Assembly: GCA_013399695.1 (NCBI GenBank)
Contig: VXAU01006135.1
Coordinates: 1,122,553 to 1,186,552, forward strand
Length of the DNA stretch: 64,000 nt
Direction: 5' to 3'
DNA from: Formicarius rufipectus
Taxonomy: Eukaryota > Chordata > Aves > Passeriformes > Formicariidae
The notes beneath the pieces were generated by a model. It was not told the origin of the DNA, did no database searches, and was given only the letters and a program-made list of their open reading frames with translations. Made by a program: the position numbers and the translations under genes. This document shows, piece by piece, positions 12,301-27,300 of this stretch (position 1 is the first letter of the stretch; each line of letters opens with the position of its first letter).

Positions 12301-15300
12301 AACAAGCAAACTCAACAGCGGTTTTGACTTCACAAAATGCACAGTTTGCAAATTAAGGAGTGTCCTGTAAAGAAAAATTCTCTTCCCAATCTGCAGTCTC
12401 CAGTCACCTCCTTTATATTTAACATGATGATTTTAAGTAAAAAACATGCTGCATTTTGAGATCCCCTCATTACAGAAGCAGCAGTTACACCTCCAGTTGT
12501 ATCTGGGAAGAACCAGAAACTGCATTTTACACCAGAAGTCATATTGTCCTAAACCCCAGCTTCCAGCAAGCACATGCAATTTTGCCATTTCCAGAAAAAC
12601 ATGCACATATCAAGAAAAGTTTCCTTTTAACCTGTGACTTGATCAACCAGAATCCGTGAGGTGATGATGCGCCCATATTGTGAGAATAACTGCTCTAATT
12701 CTTTCTGGGTCATGGTTTTCGGAAGGCCGCTGACATACAAGTTCGCATCTCTGATGGATGCTGAACTTGGACGGGCGTATGACACCTGTGGAGGGAAAAG
12801 GAAAGCTGTGTCAGTGAGATAGAGCCACCCCTGGTATTTTAGGCAGGTCATTTTCTGTTCTTTGACAAATCATAACCCTGGAGTTCAGACATTACCTGTT
12901 CTGCAAAACCAACAAAGCCAGGAGAGGCTTTCTTCAGTTCACTGAAGAACTACAGGGACCTCAGAAATAGACACAAGGGTTCTTTAAGTACAATCATAAA
13001 ATAACTATTGTTCAGAGATAGATTAATGTGCAACCTCCCACGCATGGCTCTGTAAATTTACCCCTATGGGCGTGGGTGTATGGATGATTTGCTGTAGCCA
13101 ACCTCGAGCTCTGAAGTTCCAGCATGGGTTCCCCCCCCCGCCCCCTCCAAGCGTCTGAAACAGATCAGGTTATTTGCAGAGTGATCTTTTGTGCTCTCTC
13201 TTTGTGTTTGCATCCTGAGCTGGCAAGATCTGTTCTGGATGAACAGTAAAGTACTGGTGAAATTAGACTAAATGAACATCTGCTCAGGGAGCTGTATACT
13301 GACACTCATTGTCGTATCTGCAATTTATCACGAGAAGTTCCCCTGCACTATAAGCCCAGAACCAGACCATAAAATATTACGGCCAAGCAAACAAGAAAAT
13401 CTAGCTGTGGCACTGCATGTATGCTGCTGGGAAATTACTAAATCAAGATTCTAACTGTTCTACCTATGAATCAGATTTATAATTATAATACGCATAAAAA
13501 GCCTTCTGCACTTTAAAAATAATACATACATTTAAAATACACACATTTAACATCATAAAAACACTTCCTGGATGAAGCCTAATGGCAGGTATTCAGCACA
13601 GATCATGAATTACTTTGCAGCAAATATGAAATAGCACTGGAACCAAACCTGAATATTCTGCACTTCTTTTTGATTTCTTTCAATATAAACAGATCAGTAC
13701 ACTCCCGCATTATGTCTTAAAATGTGTCTTGGAAGGAAGCAGGGGGGTTCCCATCACGAATACAATACATTCAGCAATTGTCTTCCTCTGTTCCTGAGCC
13801 TCAGCATGAACACAGATGATGTCAAATGGATGTCTATGTGTTTCATGTGTCAAAGAGTTGTCTTTATGTGCTTTTCACCTAAAAATAGATGTTTGACTCA
13901 ACATAGAAAATTATGTTAATGACTAATATTTGCTTCCACAGTCTCCTCTGCATAACAGCAGACAAACGAAAGATTATAGATTTTACAGGGTTTTTTTGGC
14001 AATTCCTTTGTAACTTACATGTTTGTACGTAACCTTTTAAATCTAACATTTACAGAGAAGCGTGGAGAGAGGAGGTGGAAAAATTTAGGGAAATATGAAA
14101 AAGAGGTTCAATAAAACATTTGCATGGACAGAGGCAAGCTCGGGCACACAGCACCAAGGCACAAGAAGATATAAGGAGCAGAGAAATCTTCAGTGCTGGA
14201 AGGGAGGAGGATACTGGGGTAGAAAGTACTTTGTGCCTCAGTGATTCAGGACCTCATAGCCCATGAGCTCCTGATGGGATGCAGCATTTCCATCACTTAA
14301 TTGCTCTTCCTGAACACCAATCTGACCTGCCAGGTCCAGAACATGCATGCTTGGCTTTTATGTAACTAAGCTCAAGCCAGGTCCTCAGGAACACCAGGGA
14401 TAACCCCACTTCCAGCGTGGTGTGTTCACCTACAGTTTGGTTCAGTGATCTCATGTTCGTTGCTTCCCACTCACATACCATGCTGGGGCATTTGGAAAAG
14501 CGGACTCTCCCTCCCCACTCCGTAAATGCCTTACCTTGAGAGGATACTGTAAAGGTTCAGGCACCTACTGTTTAACCTACTTAAGAATAACAGTTTAAAA
14601 AATACTCAAGAGCCTCCCTGGAGTGGGGGTAGGGACCTTACCTATTCCTCAAAACTGAGAACAGCGAAATTATTAAAGTTCCTGGGAAAACAGCCAGGGG
14701 TTTCCTTTGGGTTTCTCACTCTGGCACATTCATTAACCAAATGCCACATTACAGGGAGCATGAAAAGTATTGGGATATGCAAAAAAACACTACTTCCCAG
14801 AGCACCAAATGCCTGATATTTTATATATATACACTTCTACTCAGAGAAAATGCTCTGCTCTCGTGGGCCTTGCAGACAGGCCATGGAAAGAGGCTGCACA
14901 CGCTCCCAAGCCCTCCATGGGAACACCTATCACAGCTCAGGTCTAGTTTTTATTTCCTCCTGCAATCAAACATTCAGGCTGCGGGGGAGCCTGAGCCAAA
15001 GAAAGAAGCTGCCAACAGCAACTCAGCCGTCTTTAATATCAAGGAGAAAAGGTTGCGAGCTGAATGGACTCAAGGCTAGTAATGTCAATTATTTATCTGC
15101 TTTTGAATCTTTTTCATCTTCCCTCGCAGGTCAGCCAATGACAAATCGATCGGTTAAGAGTGTGCCATCCTGCTTTCAAGCTATTCTTCAGTTAGTGCTG
15201 AGGATGGGATGTCTTCCCATGTGTTAGCTATCAAAGGAAGAAATCACCCACCCTGACCCTCCATCACACCAGAAGCTCCTTATGCTGCGCGAGTTAAAAT

Positions 15301-18300
15301 GGGAGTGAAAACCAGCTCCCATTTTAACACAGAAAGCTGCAAAGCACTGTGTGAGGATGCTGCATTAATTCTTTATATTCACACTTAAGAATGATTTTTT
15401 TATTTTTTTGTGGCTCACGGCAGTGTTAGCACCCTGTAATGAAACAGCGTGTTGAAAGAGAAAAGAATATGGAATTCTAGCCACCTCAAAGAACTCAAAT
15501 AATGAGCTGGAGAACACTAAACTAGTGCTTGATCCAGGCATTTCTCAGCATTAAAATGTTTGTCTGGCTGTATGACAGTTGAAGGTCGAACGATGGTGTT
15601 GTATTTCACTGCATAAGATCATTCAGGAGTTCTGTGGTCAAATTTGCAACAAAGATAATAAAATATTGTACAATTCATTTTATGGCTTGCCGGCCTCAGA
15701 TGTTAGTTTCTAAAAATACATATATATACTAACTGTGAAAAATATTTACTGGGACATTTCTCATCTGACATTGAGCATTAGCCTGTGTAAGGGCTTCTCT
15801 TCAGTACAAACAGCCATCTCCAGAGTCTGCACCACTGTCTCCAAACACTACTGCAGTGTCAGAAGGTCCAGCATTTCATATCTTCTATGGAAAAGCACAT
15901 TTTTGTGCAGTCACACAGAAAGTATCTCCGAGTTCAAGTAATTATCTTCCCTATTGATTTCCTACCATTTTCCACATAAAAAACTTTCTGAAGAATTTCT
16001 AACCTCGAGACTCCTCAGAAGGCAAATTGAAGCTGTCTGGCCTTTCCGAGCCAGAGCCCACAGCAAAGGCACCCAGAGGCATGAACGCATCCCATTTGTC
16101 TTACAGAACATGGAACAGCAGCCACTGAGACACTGACACTTAACCACTTGGCTGCTGCTCACCACAAGAGAAGCCTTCAGCTTGCACGCTAATCTTGCAC
16201 TTCTCAAACATCAAGTCCGCTCCTAGGAACCTCCTTGCCAAATTTAACTCCAGCCTGCTCTAAAGAGGAAGCACATCGTCCTTTCTGCAACGATGCACTC
16301 TGCCAGCAGAGCCGCCCTGCCCTGGATACAACATCTCAGTAGCAACCAAGCAGCTCCCATCTTGCAACCACCAACCTTCTCTTGTGACCTGCGCCTTGCT
16401 CTGCCATCTACCGTTACCCACCAGAGGAACCTGAGACTAAGCAGAAGCCTTGAATCATGGCAGCACAGGCACCCACAGGCCACCAAATTACCCACCCTTG
16501 GCACCTGCAATCCCTGGGACACCTCCCAGGCCACAAGGAGGTTAAGGTGCAGTCGGTGTTAAGTGACTCCCTGGACAGCTTCCAAGAAATCCTGATATAA
16601 CGCTCAAAAATCCAGGCTTCCTGGGGGCCTTAATTCTGAGACTTGGCTTTGTGTCCTGGTGTGACATGCTCAGATACAGGATTTCTTGTATGACTTCTGG
16701 GGTGAGTCACTTGGTTCTTTTCTGCCTGAGGTCCAGTGTAGAATGGGGACAACCCTTGCCTCCCTTGTCACCGCCTTCGCCCATTTCTACACACTGGAAG
16801 TGCTTTACCATAACTGCTCCAAGAGCTTCACACATGTAAACAAGCACAATCTCACTTTTTCTTGCACATACAGAACCAGAAGTGAAATCTGCTTAACGCC
16901 AGTGAACGGGCTATGGCAGAGAGAGACACTTGCCCACAGCCACACCCAGACCCTCATCTGTGCTCTAATTTTGTGCAAAAACAGATTTGAGAAGCTGTCC
17001 TGTGAAAGCTACATACTTTGTCAGAACAAACACACACACAAGCCCTCTGGTCCAGAGGCTGGAGAGCAGGATCTGGAATACTTTCACATCTGATGTTTGC
17101 ACTGCTCTGTCCTTTCTCTTCCCTAAGCCCTTGGCTGGGGGATGCAGGGCAGTGACGATGCACCTTACTGTTGAGCAATTCAATGCCATTTTAATGGGAT
17201 TAATTATGATTGCAGGTACAATAGTCTATCCCATAATTTTCAGGAAAGACATCCATAGATATTAACCTAGAAGCACTCTGGCTATATCAAGAGCAAGGCT
17301 AAGAGAAGTAATTGCTCCAGCTCTGTGGAATAAAAACGACTCAGTGGTCAAAGTGAAGCAGTTAAAACAGAAGTTGCGATTAAGATGCACAATATTAAGA
17401 TGTAAAGACTTCCTGGTGCCTCCTGAAAGCTGCAGAGCCAAAGCTGAACCTTCAAACGCAGCACTGAAAGGTCCTTTGAGCAGCAGCATCATTAGGGACA
17501 CAGAAGGTGAAGGAGGGTTTGTTAATAAGCACTACAAAGTCCAAAGGCTTATGAAGACAGAGACTCTTAAAGAGGAAAACCAGAGCAAACTTAGTTAAGG
17601 CTTTCCAGGTCTGCTGCACCTTTCTCGTCCAAGGCTTTGTCGCAGGGTGCAGCAGCCACAGCAGATGACCTCTCTAACTCTGAGCTACCATAAAACAGAA
17701 CAAGCAATTACCTTGATCTTAAAAGTAACTACAGAACAGTTATGTCCCAAAACTGCAGCTTGCAAGTGCCTGTAACGTGAACTTTCAGGAAAGGAAAAAA
17801 AGGGGCCCAATGCGACTGCACGAGACACTTGAAAATGCAAATCCCTCCCTGTTGCAGTCTAATAGGCTCAGCTACTCCCAGGATCTTCCAAACCCCCAAC
17901 CTATTCCCTCTTCCTTGTAGAGCATCTAAGCCCACCCTGTGCTTTGCCCAGATTTCTCTACACACCTTACCACCCAGTCTTGCACAACATCCCATTTCTC
18001 CACCAGGATAAGAGGCTGCAGGGTAAGCACCCGGCAGGCTCCGGGGCAGGAGGCCACAGAAGAGCATGCAGGGTTTTTGGCAGGGCGCTGCACCGAGGGC
18101 ACCCAACACTAGAGCTCCACCACCATCACTACCAGCAATCCAGCATTTTCTGCCTGCAGTCCAAGCTGTTGTGTTTAACACTCCCCTTACCTCTGGAGCA
18201 GTTTAAGATGGGGAGCAGAAGATGCAGCCCCTCCCCATCGGTCCCTGGTGCAGCTTCTCCACCCCTGCCTGGTGCTTCCCACACCACCTTCTCCGCTGAG

Positions 18301-21300
18301 CACGGCTGGAAGGCAATCTTTTTGACAAATGACTTTGTAGGACAGAGAAGTCTGAGGCTGCTGTTATTTGGTTCCCCTACAGTGACAGGGTGGTTTGTAG
18401 TTTTGCGGACAATCACAAGAATTAACATCGACAGATTCAGAGCCTGAGTTTTGTGAAAATAGCTGGCATTTTGAAAAATGCCAGAGAAAACAAGATACAT
18501 AGGAAGGTCTTTGAGCAGTAATGTCACTACTTTGTTTTCAAAAAAACACAGGATTACTTTCTCCCACAGCCTTATACACTGCATTTTAAACTAGGACCAT
18601 CCAGACCTACCAATCAAAACAGGAGAGTAAAGCAAAAATAAAATTTCACGTAATTTATTCATTTAGCTGAAAATTAAAGTAACCAGAGAATGCCTCTGAC
18701 CACAGAGGAATGATCTTATCCATCTGGTATTTTATCATCTGATAGATTTGTGGGATTTACAAGCTGGAGGTTATCAGGGGCTCAGAGAACCCAGATTCCT
18801 TCTCCCCTCACATGAGACATCTCCCTTTGCTCCAGCAGCATCACACTGTGTACCTGCTCCTGCGAGAGAAGGAAGCAGCAAACCTATTTCACAGGCAGCA
18901 GAGAAAAGGAAGGAGAGGGGGCACAAGACTGCACTTCAGGGGGTCACTGGCTCTTTTGATTTCCAACTTGCTTTCAAAACTCCGCTCTGCCCTCGTTCCA
19001 ATGGAGCCAGGTCACCTGAATCCCCAAGTAAATTGGGAAAGTTCTTTCACATCCTTTCAGACGTCCTTTTTCCAGGGCAAAGCAGCAGTTTAAACAATCT
19101 GTAACCCCATGCATCACACATCTTATTTTCCTTATGATATTTGATGCAACTGAATTGCCAGGCAATCTTCAACAGCAGCAGTGACCTTTCATATGCTTTT
19201 ATGGATGAGCAAATTTAATTTCTAAAAATAGATTCAATTTCTGGAATATATATTTATTTCAACACACACTATCTTCCCTTATTCTTAAGCTGTTTTCTAG
19301 AATTATGTCAAGCTTTAGCTGTAAAAATAAAGTGAAGCCTCTCTCCTTCACAAGAGAATGATGCTGCTACAAAATGGCGTAAATAAAATATGCACTCTGA
19401 TAAGCTGAGGAGGAACATAACGTGTATAACCTATTACCACCAAACCCATCACACTCCCTCCAATGCTTTTCCCCAAACAGATACTCTGTAAATCGTCACC
19501 TCTCCACTTTGACTTGAAAGGGCATCGTTGACTTAAATAAAATGCACATAAATATTTCAGCTGCTACAGTGAAAAGGGATTATTTATCATAACAATGAAA
19601 GAATAAAAAGAACATTTTTTCAGTTATTTTAGTCCACACAGAGTCGACTGTGCCTGGCTGTTCTGCTGATCCTGCTATAAAGCCCGTTCCTCCTGATGAC
19701 TGTACGGCTGTTTTGCAAGCCATCAGGAGAGAGAGAACATTAAGCTGCCACAAAAAAATGTTACAGAAGTGAAAAGGACAGCATTGGGGCCACATACAGA
19801 AAATGTATTATTTTTAAACAGAAATTAAGCCCTGTGGGGTCAAAAACTGAGTGCAAATACAACCCCCCAGAGCCAGTGGAAGGGCAAGGAACAGCAGAGC
19901 CCATGACTGAGCAAAGAGGGGACAAGCCAGCAGGACCATGGTGACCTTGGCAAGCAGAAGTGATCTGCCATTGTAAAAGGGCTTTCAAAGGTTATTCATT
20001 TCAGCTTTCTTTCCATCAACACTGCTCCCAATAGGCAGCCAGAGAAATGCTACCTGCAGGGCTGTGACTACCCAACACACATGGGCAGGGGCCCAGGTTG
20101 AGCCCAGCCATCAACAGGATATCTACAGATTCATTCTGGGACATAAAACTCAACCATGAAGGAAGCAGAATAAAGCAATGCTCAGTACTTTTCCAGCTTG
20201 ACGTTATTCTCCTATTAAATATTTTTTAGCTGACAGAAGTATATGCCACCAAGTTCCCTTCTACATGTTCTTTCGAGACAGGCTTTTTTAAATGCATCAA
20301 CAGCACATTTTTAGTAACTGTAAAGGGCAGTTACAGCTAAAGTAATTGGGTCTGATAATTGAATATAGTAATTCCACAAGGTAAAATACTTCAACTTTGT
20401 AATGAATGACAGTGAGATGCTGGTAAGTGGCATGTGGGGGCAACAGGCAAGTGCCAAATATGGTTTCTCATTGCCTTGCAAGCCTTTGGAGATCAGGGAT
20501 AGCTCCAGTGACACAGATGCTGCTGGCAGCAGTAAATACACATGGTTTGCCACTCAGCATGAATACTGGGAAACCTCCACTATCACACAGCACCAGCAAA
20601 GCACACCTAATCTATTAGGATTTCTAGAAGCAAAGCATAATTAAAAATACAAAAAAACCAAGGGGGTAACCACATGCAATTCTGGAATGAAAAACAGGTC
20701 TGGAAACTGCTGATTAGATGTCCTTGTGGCCAAAACTTGGCTATTGGATTAGAAGGCTCTCTTGGGTTGCTTTTAGACAACTGCATAAAACCAATTTCAT
20801 TTAAAAAAACTAACAAAGACCCCCACACATCTTCCCAGGCACTGAGAAACCGAAGCAGCTCTTGTATGTGTAAGGTGAGGTCAATCTCTTTGCTTATCAT
20901 TAAATTGTAAAGGCTTTCAAGAGCTCAAAGTGTCCTGTATTCTATAAAAGTCTATTAGCTATTAATAAACATGAAAAACTCCAACCAAATAAACCGACAC
21001 ATTTCCAAAATTTGTACTGAATTAAAAAGAAGAAAATACGTAACACCAAGTTTTTGCATGGGAAGTTCTCAGATAAAAAATTTACTAAAGATGATTTTAA
21101 AAAAAGGCAGGCATAATGTTCTAATTTTCCACAAAAAACACATAATAATTGGTGTGGGTTGGAGTTTCTGGAGACCTTTTTGCAGCTTGTGTTTCCTATA
21201 ACCTTGGAATACTCCGAATGCAGTAGCATTGCTCTGGTTCACAAAATAAACAGAGGCAAAGCAACATGAGTACTCAGGAGAAGAAATGCAGCACCTTTGC

Positions 21301-24300
21301 TAAGGCTCAATAATGTTCAAAAATACATGTGCTGCATTAAAACCTGATCTAGATTTTTCGAGTTCTGAGTTTTTAATAAAGTATTTTCAAAACACTTTTC
21401 CTGATAATGTGCCTTTAGAAGCAATCTGGAGAGCAACTTTTCACCGTGAGCGGAAACCGCCGAGTCCAAGCCTGCCGTTCCACCTGCAGTAGTTGATAAG
21501 ATGGTAGATTTTTCTGCCTTGCCTTACATATTCCTGAAAGTTTTTCTATTTAACTCTACAAAACCATGCTGTGAGCATTTTGATATAAGGCCCACAGGCA
21601 CAATCTGTTGGATGGTTTAGGGGAGGTTTGGAAGCAGCTTTCCCTATGTAATCTGTGCAGTTACTCCACTGCTTTCACAACCCTCAGCCCAGGACTCCTG
21701 CTCTTCACTGATCAAACAGACCAGGCAAAAACCTGCTTGAAGCAATCCTCAGAGATACTTGTTGGATTCCATTGTATTTGTGCTTTAGGGAATACCACTT
21801 CATCCAAACCTCAACCTTTCATGAGAATGGGCCATGTACAAATAAAGTATCACCACACTATCTTTTTTGCAAAATGTGAAATCACTGATGTCGCTTGTAT
21901 CAATATTCACTAAAGTTAAAAAACCCCACCACCATTATTCTTACATTCAACATTTTTTGCTTTGAAATATAAATTAAGTACAGAAGAAAAATTAAGAAAA
22001 TAGTGCAAATCAAAAGCCAGTATTCAAATATGATCAAAGCAGTTTCAGATAATTTGAATCTGATCTGCTGTTTGCTCCCCTTCAATTTTTTGATTCACAT
22101 CCCTTCAGCTGTATTATTTGTCAGAATTCAGGATGTGGAAATCTTCTGTAAGCTGTTTCAGAACAGCTTTATCAGCCATGCAGCAAAAACCGTGACCGTG
22201 TGGAAGCCTGCTTTTCTTGTGAGACCACTAAAGAAGGTCATTGAATAACTAATGGCCTATTACAACAATGAAATAAGAGACTTTAGTGGGAAGCCTCCAG
22301 CTTTTAAAAGAATAAATCAAATTAAGGATGTAGAAACTGAGGAAAGAAATTCTTTTTTGAGAGTGACATTTCTAACTTGAGAGAAACATAGTTTCAACAC
22401 CTGACTATGACAGGAGCATCACTACAAGAGTTCCATGTCAAGGTATTTCCCATTAAAACATAAGAATATACGTAAGTTATGAATACACTGTCACATACTT
22501 CAGCTGTTTATGGATAATGGTATCACTCTGGCTGTTTTATTTAAGACTCACTGTCATGCTTTAAAGAGCTTCCTGTTACTTTCCCCCTCCCTTTAATAGC
22601 GGCAGCAATTTCAGAGCAGAGAGATTTTATTTTCTTGGATTCCTCCCATTGTTCTAAAGAGGAGCTCATTAGCCCTCTCATAATATTGACTAGAATAGCC
22701 ATGAAATTGCCAGAAACTATTTCAACTACTTTCTCCCCTCCCCACATTAAGCAAAAGGCATTTTATATTGTCTTACCTTTATGGTTTTGGTCTGGAGTCT
22801 GAGTCCATTTAAAGTGTTAATGGCTTTCTCTGCATCCTTTGGATCAATGTAGTTAACGAATCCATACCCTAAACTCTGCCCTGTTGAAAGACAGGAAAGA
22901 AAGAAAAAAGGGACTCAGTACTTTTCAGTACAAGGAGCAGCTTCCAAGAGAAGGAACATGATTTGCTTACACTGCTCATTTCATCCCTGCTTTCCCTTAC
23001 GGTCTCCATGCTGTTCTTCACCATTTTGTTATCTCCTGAATACAGTGGAAGGCAACAGAACTTTAAACTGCTGCTCTGAAGGTCCTACTTTAAGAATGAG
23101 AAGCAGCAACCCCCCGACTCTGCCTTCCCCAGGATTTACTAAAAAAAATAAATGTATGAGGCTTGACAGTGACAGAATTGTGTAAGAGCTTTGTGTTCCT
23201 AATAAATATAACTGGCTGACCCGCCAATACGGAAGTCACCTCTTAAAAAACTATGAACACACAATTTTACTACTCTTTATAAACAAATTTTTAAGTGTTT
23301 ATTAAACAGCACTTTTACACTAACCTTGAAGGAGCTGGCTGAGGAAGAGACACCACCTTTACACCTGGTTTTACTGCTTCGTGAGCAGTCAGTACAAAGG
23401 AGGAGAAAGAACAGCCCAAAGTGCAGCAGGGCCAGGGAGCACACTGAAGCTCCCCTTCGAGTATTAGAGACGACAGCAAACCCAAACAGCACAACAACTG
23501 CTGCTGCACACGGGATGGCAGGAGCCACTTTAGCAGCCAAAATCATTTCAACAGTTTCTGTTTTACTAGAGATCTGTGTCTGCGTTTGCAGGGCAGAGAG
23601 ACCCGGTTTAATAACTGGGACAGGACAGGTATGGTGTACACAGACAAAGGCAGGGGTCTGCAAAGGGCTGAACCTGCTCCACAGGGAGCTCTTCCTGATC
23701 CCCACGGAGTGGCTTTGCAGCACCAATTCCAGAAATGCAACGTGACAGACAGCCACTTCCAGATCCCTTCCTCTGAGCCTCCCACCAAAATTATTTTTTT
23801 GGAAAACAGCAATGTTTTCCCCCCCCGTAAAGGCACATGCACTTAGAAACATACACAGATAATCACATTTCAAGAATCAGTGAGCCCAAGCAGGCAGGCT
23901 GGCAGTCCTGTATTCCGATCATCCCTTCGGTGTATCTGGAGCACAGTGAGCCAAAAAACCACCTGTCCCTCGGCACTGATGTGCAGGGGACTGAAATGCT
24001 TCTGCTCACAGGCAGTGAGAAAGGAAACATGTGAAAATCCCTCCCGAGGAGAACAGCATTCATGGACATTTCCATCTACAGGAGCAGCGACCCAGCTCCT
24101 GCTCACCAGGAGAAGGGGAGGCAGCTGCACACCAAGTGCCTTGATGTCCCCTGGAGGCACAGATCCTGCCTCCCAGCACAAAGCTTTGTTTCTTTGTCTC
24201 CTGGACTACAAAAAAGCATCTGTGTGTTTCTCAAAGTCAGAAGCCACCGAAAATACAGTGTTTGCTGTAACACAAATACAGTGAGCGCTTCTGTCTTACG

Positions 24301-27300
24301 AAATCAGATCAAAGCCCTAAAAGCTGATAACTATGCAATGGAAGACTTTAAAAATCCATGGAAACACTGCAGTTCATGCCTGAAATGCCCACATGCAGGC
24401 CTAAGGATAAGAAATGGTTGTTTTAACCTACAATACATTCAGGGAGCAATTCCCTCCAATCAAATTAACTCCAGAAAAAAGTGTACAAAACATATTCAGT
24501 ATGTCTGGAGAGCTGAATAGTCTCAACAAAAATATTCTTACCCAAGTTAAATGACATTAATCAAGAATAAGCTGAAGTCTGGACGAGAACAAAGCCCAGA
24601 GAAGAACTATAAAGATATTTCTCCTGCCTTCCTTCTCTGATATTTTATACAGTCCTAACCCCTGTGCCTCTTAACACATCAAATCTTTAACACATTTAAT
24701 CCTAAGCAGTCCTAGGTAGAAGGAAGTTGTTATCTAGGAAACAAACCTCTTTTTGGGGAGTCTCAAGGATCAAAACTTAGATAACCTGCATTTCTGTCTT
24801 TCTTTTCCTGTTGATCCTCTATGGATATCCAGAGGTGAACAGAGCAGGAGCAGCCTGTGCAAGGCCCTGGAATTTATATCAGTCTGCCTGACCATGAAAT
24901 TCATGTCCAGCCACTGTTATTCTCAAGGCACATGGACTGACAAATCTCTACAATCCACACAGTGGTTTTTAATTCCCTCTCTTATGAACATTCTCACTTC
25001 TGTAAGTACCTGTGCAAGGAACAGACCATGGACAGCAAACCCACAGACAGCACAAGCAGCAGGGAAGGGAAATAATGGCAATAATGAAAAGAATTCCACA
25101 AACCATTCACTGTCTTCCTCCGAGTCACTACCAACTGGAAGCAGATAAATACATTTTCTCCAAGGTGAAGGATAATGAATACCAACACTAATAAAGCTGT
25201 CTTGTCTGCATGCAGGATTGCAGAACCTGGCTTAAAGAAAACTACTACACTGGCACATCATTTTCCTTAGAATAATAGGCCTGAAGAAACATGTCATCTT
25301 CCTGCTGTTGTATATACTCCTGAACATCATGAAATATATGAAACTTGGAAGAAGATTTAAGGCCTGTCACTCAGAAGCTATGAAGTCATATCCAATACAC
25401 TAATTGCTATTTTGGCTATATAGTAGTCTCACAGAAAAGAATGGGTCTACTCAGCATTTTGAGCAGTGAAATTCTGTTAATACAATGAAACCTCATTTTA
25501 TCTTCAAACTCAAATCCTGCACCTTCTGCAGCCCACTGAAATCTTGGTGCAGTTATTTCCATCAGCAAATTCCTGCTGCTGCTTTCTGCCATATGCCTCT
25601 CTGTCAGTGAAGCTGAAGGGAGAAAAAGCTTTCAATTAAGAGCTTTTCACTTCAGGTGTATTTGTTTGGTTGTTTTGTATTTTCAGCCCTCTACCTCAAA
25701 CACTATCATGCAAATGAATACTGACACACACCCATTCTCACAAAACTGAAAAGTAAACCCAGACACCAAGATAACTTGTGGAAAGCTTTACACCTGTAGC
25801 AAACATCAAAGTTTTAGTGGGCTAAGCATCTACTGCTAAGGAGCCAAGAAAATTTATACATGCAGCTAAAAATATTATTTTCAGATTCCTCTCAAGAGCA
25901 ATACACCTTATGTCAGACCAAATACAGACTACAGATAGGAAAGAACTGAAACTATTCCTGGTTAAGAAGGAAAAGGATTTGTTCCAGAATACAGCAAACA
26001 GTATGAACTTCCCTATTTTCTCCACCGTGTACTTATTGCATGTACTCCAAAAGGGTAACACTTCTTTGGACACAATCTGGCAGCACAAAGCAAGCAGCTG
26101 GACCTCTCGGTGGGATCCCACACAGACACTGTAGTTCATTCCCATGCTACACTTCCCAGGAACAGCCCTGTAAATAGTAAATATTTTCTGTGATTTGGAA
26201 CCCAATAGTTCATCCCATGCTGTGATTCAGTAGGTCAGGCAGGAGATATTTCTAGATGATCCTAAAACAACACCTTGTTACATTGCTATTGCCACTGCTC
26301 TTCCTGAATGTTTTATCTAGCTGCAGAGGATACAGTGTGCACCTCCTATGATCTGGTAAGCAATGAGTCTGAAAGGGAGCAGTACCAGGGTTAGAAATTA
26401 TCAAGGACTTGACAGTTTTAAGAAAAACAGGCAAAGCCAAGCCCAAGCTGACAATGCTCCAATTTTGCATTTTAGAGAGTTGCATTTTCAGAGCTAAAAA
26501 TCACCAAGATTAAAACAAACCACGAGAATGATTCTTTTTTTAATGTTCTATTTACCCTGTAACATTTATTCACACATCCAAAAACCTGCAACTGTGAAAA
26601 AGGCAGTGCCAGAGACCTGTACCTTCCTTTACTTCCTTTGTAAGCCAGTCTGCTTTGGCCAATTCCATATTTAAAGAGCAAACAGAAACAAACATAAGTT
26701 AGAATAGAAATATCATTAGAAACAAACAAAAGAAAAAAAAAAAGAAAATCTCTGGCTAGTAAAGGTCGGAATAACAAAATCCTTTTTCTATATTACAGAA
26801 AAAAGATCCCTTCACAGTCATCCTGACTCATCAGCAGATCCCCTCAGTAACAACACAGATACCAGACGTTGTGTATACCTGAAGAAGGCTACATGAAGTA
26901 CTAACTAGAAACCCAGGTGGATGCTAAACAGGAGCTCCTAAAATTATGTATGTCTAAATGAGAATGTGGATTACTTGCATAGAAGGGATTACAAAAAAAA
27001 GGGGCCAAAGGCTCTCTTGTGATTAACAAATTCCAGGAGCCCGGAGGAAAGACAATTTTGCACTGAAATTCAAAAAGGGAGGACTGGACGACCCAAGTAA
27101 TTACAGGACCATCAGTCTAATGCTTAGGAAGGCAAAATTACAGAATATTCAATACCAGACTAATAATAAAGAATTAGTAAGGGGCAATAAAATCTATGTC
27201 AATCAAATTAGGTCTATGGAAAATAGATTCTGTCAAACTAAACTGACAACCTTCTTGATGAGATTACAAGTTTGACCTATAAATTTTAAGAATGTTGATT

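Larger units (their letters stand above)
12786..22776 (-). other. ELAVL4: ELAVL4 intron 3 (10.0 kb)
   Basis: Phase-0 intron between RRM1 and RRM2. Contents include a C-rich run at 13131-13146, a perfect hairpin at 15293-15328, a possible MIR-like element near 16640-16850, and a homeodomain-site cluster at 17192-17206. No convincing coding exon or RNA gene was found. Confidence 0.9.

Noticed and set aside
17158..17265. Small 35-codon plus-strand frame with a hydrophobic segment resembling a membrane micropeptide
   Set aside because: It matches no small membrane protein I know, has no promoter or splice support, and its AT-rich hydrophobic codons are explained by the homeodomain-like AT sequence. 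It is likely chance.
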